Part shown: positions 7,122-8,544 of the stretch, piece after piece
Numbering within the stretch: the first letter of the stretch is position 1
How the letters are laid out: every line of letters starts with the position of its first letter
NCBI GenBank assembly: GCA_021800645.1
Contig: JAJYYT010000078.1
Location: 1 to 8,544 of the forward strand
Direction of reading: 5' to 3'
Length of the DNA: 8,544 bases
Source of the DNA: Actinomycetes bacterium
Lineage (GTDB): Bacteria > Actinomycetota > Acidimicrobiia > Acidimicrobiales > RAAP-2
Made by a program: the position numbers and the translations under genes
Notes under the pieces: generated by a model
Told to the model about the DNA's origin: nothing
The model's input: only the letters and a program-made list of their open reading frames with translations
Database searches by the model: none

Positions 7122-7335
7122 AGGTTCCACGGGTGCTGTCACTCGCTCGATCGCATTCACTCTCGTGGCACGCACGACCCGTTGACGGCAAGTTGAGCGC
7201 GTGTTGTGCCGTGAGGCCTTGTCGCACTGGGCTGTACCGACAATGGTAGGTCGCGTGCCGCGAAGGGTGGTGGATCTCCATCGACGAGAGGTATCGCGTT
7301 GGCGTGCGTCCGCCGCGACTGCGCGCGCCGGGGCA

Positions 7336-7355
7336 GTCTGCAGACCGTTTTGGTC
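7336..7355. promoter_or_regulatory. Overlapping inverted repeats in the divergent region
   Basis: GTCTGCAGAC (7336-7345) is a perfect 10-base palindrome. Its last three bases join the next symmetry, GACC-gtttt-GGTC (7343-7355). They lie about 40-55 bp upstream of the plus-strand start, a reasonable place for an operator. Short palindromes arise by chance, so this is a weak call. Confidence 0.25.
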
Positions 7356-7391
7356 GCGCACTACGGTTGCAGTGTCGTGGGAACGGTAGCG

Positions 7392-8544
7392 ATGGGGGAC
7401 CCGGCGCTGGAGAGCGATTCGATCGAGGAGGTGCTTCGCACCGCGCTCGATCTCTGCCTGGGGCTCGGCTCGTTCGCGGTCGACATGGCAGGCGTGGTGC
7501 ACCGGGTCCTCTCCGACGAGATGCCACCGGTCGACGGGTGGCATCGCGTCGAGGTGCTCGCTCGCAACTGCCTTTCGCATCCGGCCGCCCACGGCCGCGA
7601 CCTCTTTTGGAACGCAGAGGTGTCCACAGAGGCGGGCGCCGCGGACGCTTCGCTCGCGTGCGTCGTGGTGCCCGTATGGATGGGGAGCGCCGAATTGGGG
7701 CTCCTCGGAGTGGTCGACACCTGGTTGCCCGAGCCTGACGAGTACCAGCGGGCTCAGCTCGCCCGGCTCGCGACGGGGCTCGCGCCGCTCCTCCGAGGCG
7801 CCACAGGGCAGACGGCGGAGGCAGCGGCCGCCTCGCGGGCCTCCGACACGTACCCCCGAGCGGAGCGGGCGCGTCCCGCCGCGGCGCCCGACAACGACCG
7901 AGTGTCGACCCGGATCGACGCAGCGCAGCTGATCGCGGGTCTCGACGACGGGATCATGTACCTCGACGAGGCGGGGATCGTGGTGCTGTCGAACCGGGCC
8001 GCCGACGCCATGCACGGGCTGGCGCCGGAGCGCACGCTCGTCGGGTCGCCGCTCCCCGCAGCGAGCAGGCTCAGGTCGGAAGACGGCCAGCTGCTGGCCA
8101 ACGACCTCCATCCTGCAACCCTGGCGCTCCGAGACGGCGTCCCACGCGAGGTCCGCCTCACCGTGGGCGAGGAAGGCGAGGGACAACGTCACGTGACCAT
8201 CTCCGCGAGACCGTTCCTCGTCGAGGGGGAGAGAGGCGTGCTCGTCGTGCTGCGCGACACGACTGCGGAGTGGATGGAGCAGCAGCGCCTCACCCACTAC
8301 GCCCTCTACGACCCGTTGACCGGACTTGCCAACCGCTATCTGCTGCTGGAGGAGCTCCGGCGCATGCTGCAGGGTCTTGGTCGGCGCGGGGGGGCGGTCG
8401 CCCTCATCTACATGGACCTCGACGACTTCAAGTTGATCAACGACGAGCACGGGCACGACATGGGCGACGAGGTGCTCAGTGCCTTCGCCCGGCGCCTTCG
8501 CGGGGCGGTGCGCAGCGACGACGTCGTCGCCAGGCTCGGCGGGA
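7392..8544 (+). CDS. GAF-PAS-GGDEF signalling protein, 3' end beyond the window
   Basis: The reading frame is open from ATG 7392 to the right edge (384 full codons). Residues 10-135 are GAF-like. A low-complexity Ala/Arg linker follows (137-170). Residues 175-295 form a PAS domain (LIAGLDDGIMYLDEAGIVVLSN at its start, VVLRDTTAEWMEQQRL at its end), and a GGDEF domain begins at YDPLTGLANR (306-315). It keeps MDLDDFKLIND, HGHDMGDEVL and an I-site RSDD (374-377) placed five residues before the motif, and the window ends at RLGG. The final base (a) is the first base of the codon for the normally acidic third motif residue, so that residue is not Asp or Glu. A C-terminal EAL domain may follow outside the window. 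The ribosome-binding site is weak; a GTG at 7377 is an alternative, possibly leaderless start. The gene is transcribed away from the minus-strand operon and could share its regulation. Confidence 0.9.
   Translation, partial: MGDPALESDSIEEVLRTALDLCLGLGSFAVDMAGVVHRVLSDEMPPVDGWHRVEVLARNCLSHPAAHGRDLFWNAEVSTEAGAADASLACVVVPVWMGSAELGLLGVVDTWLPEPDEYQRAQLARLATGLAPLLRGATGQTAEAAAASRASDTYPRAERARPAAAPDNDRVSTRIDAAQLIAGLDDGIMYLDEAGIVVLSNRAADAMHGLAPERTLVGSPLPAASRLRSEDGQLLANDLHPATLALRDGVPREVRLTVGEEGEGQRHVTISARPFLVEGERGVLVVLRDTTAEWMEQQRLTHYALYDPLTGLANRYLLLEELRRMLQGLGRRGGAVALIYMDLDDFKLINDEHGHDMGDEVLSAFARRLRGAVRSDDVVARLGG

Larger units (their letters stand above)
7104..7391. other. Divergent intergenic region between the minus-strand operon and the plus-strand GGDEF gene
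   Basis: About 290 bp lie between the two divergent starts (about 230 bp if the minus-strand gene begins at GTG 7160). The region should hold both promoters, but I find no convincing -35/-10 pair on either strand. A weak TACGGT (-10-like) at 7362-7367 on the plus strand lies ten bases before an in-frame GTG at 7377. GGGGAGG (7121-7115, minus) is the likely ribosome-binding site for the minus-strand gene. Overlapping inverted repeats at 7336-7355 are listed separately. Confidence 0.6.

Noticed and set aside
7182..7210. TTGACG at 7182-7187 as a -35 element
   Set aside because: No acceptable -10 hexamer is found 16-18 bases downstream on the plus strand.
7161..8456. Upstream extension of the minus-strand reading frame of the degenerate-GGDEF gene (would give 1047 residues)
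   Set aside because: It runs antisense to the clear GAF-PAS-GGDEF gene on the plus strand, and its translation is compositionally odd without recognisable domains. Long open antisense frames are expected at this GC content.

Overview
The window is a high-GC, densely coded stretch. Codon use is strongly GC at third positions and GTG starts are likely. It comes from a bacterium, most plausibly an Actinomycetota member. The best clue is the pair formed by the 2506-5316 and 88-2388 genes, which matches Mycobacterium tuberculosis Rv1355c ('MoeY') and Rv1354c (GAF-GGDEF-EAL) in order and family. A deep lineage such as Acidimicrobiia is possible, but the sequence alone cannot show this.

Layout, left to right. 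Positions 1-77 hold four copies of a 19-bp non-coding tandem repeat that runs off the left edge. Positions 88-2388 (minus) encode a GAF-GGDEF-EAL cyclic di-GMP enzyme with all catalytic motifs and the allosteric I-site intact. Positions 2389-2505 are a short intergenic region with two adjacent perfect inverted repeats. Positions 2506-5316 (minus) encode a 936-residue multidomain protein: an acyltransferase-like N-terminus, an E1/ThiF-type adenylation domain, and an Acg-like nitroreductase-fold C-terminal half. It overlaps the upstream minus-strand gene by the 4-bp ATGA. That upstream gene (5313 to about 7103) encodes a protein I recognise only as carrying a degenerate GGDEF domain that keeps the RxxD I-site, with three separate low-complexity repeat tracts. 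After a divergent intergenic region, 7392-8544 (plus) starts a GAF-PAS-GGDEF protein cut by the right edge inside its GGDEF motif.

Taken together this is a cyclic di-GMP locus with one complete synthase/hydrolase, one partial GGDEF protein, and one probable non-catalytic GGDEF protein translationally coupled to an unusual E1/nitroreductase fusion enzyme. The working hypothesis is that the degenerate GGDEF protein senses cyclic di-GMP and controls or partners the fusion enzyme. That is inference from motif retention and gene coupling. No RNA genes, insertion sequences or CRISPR arrays were seen.
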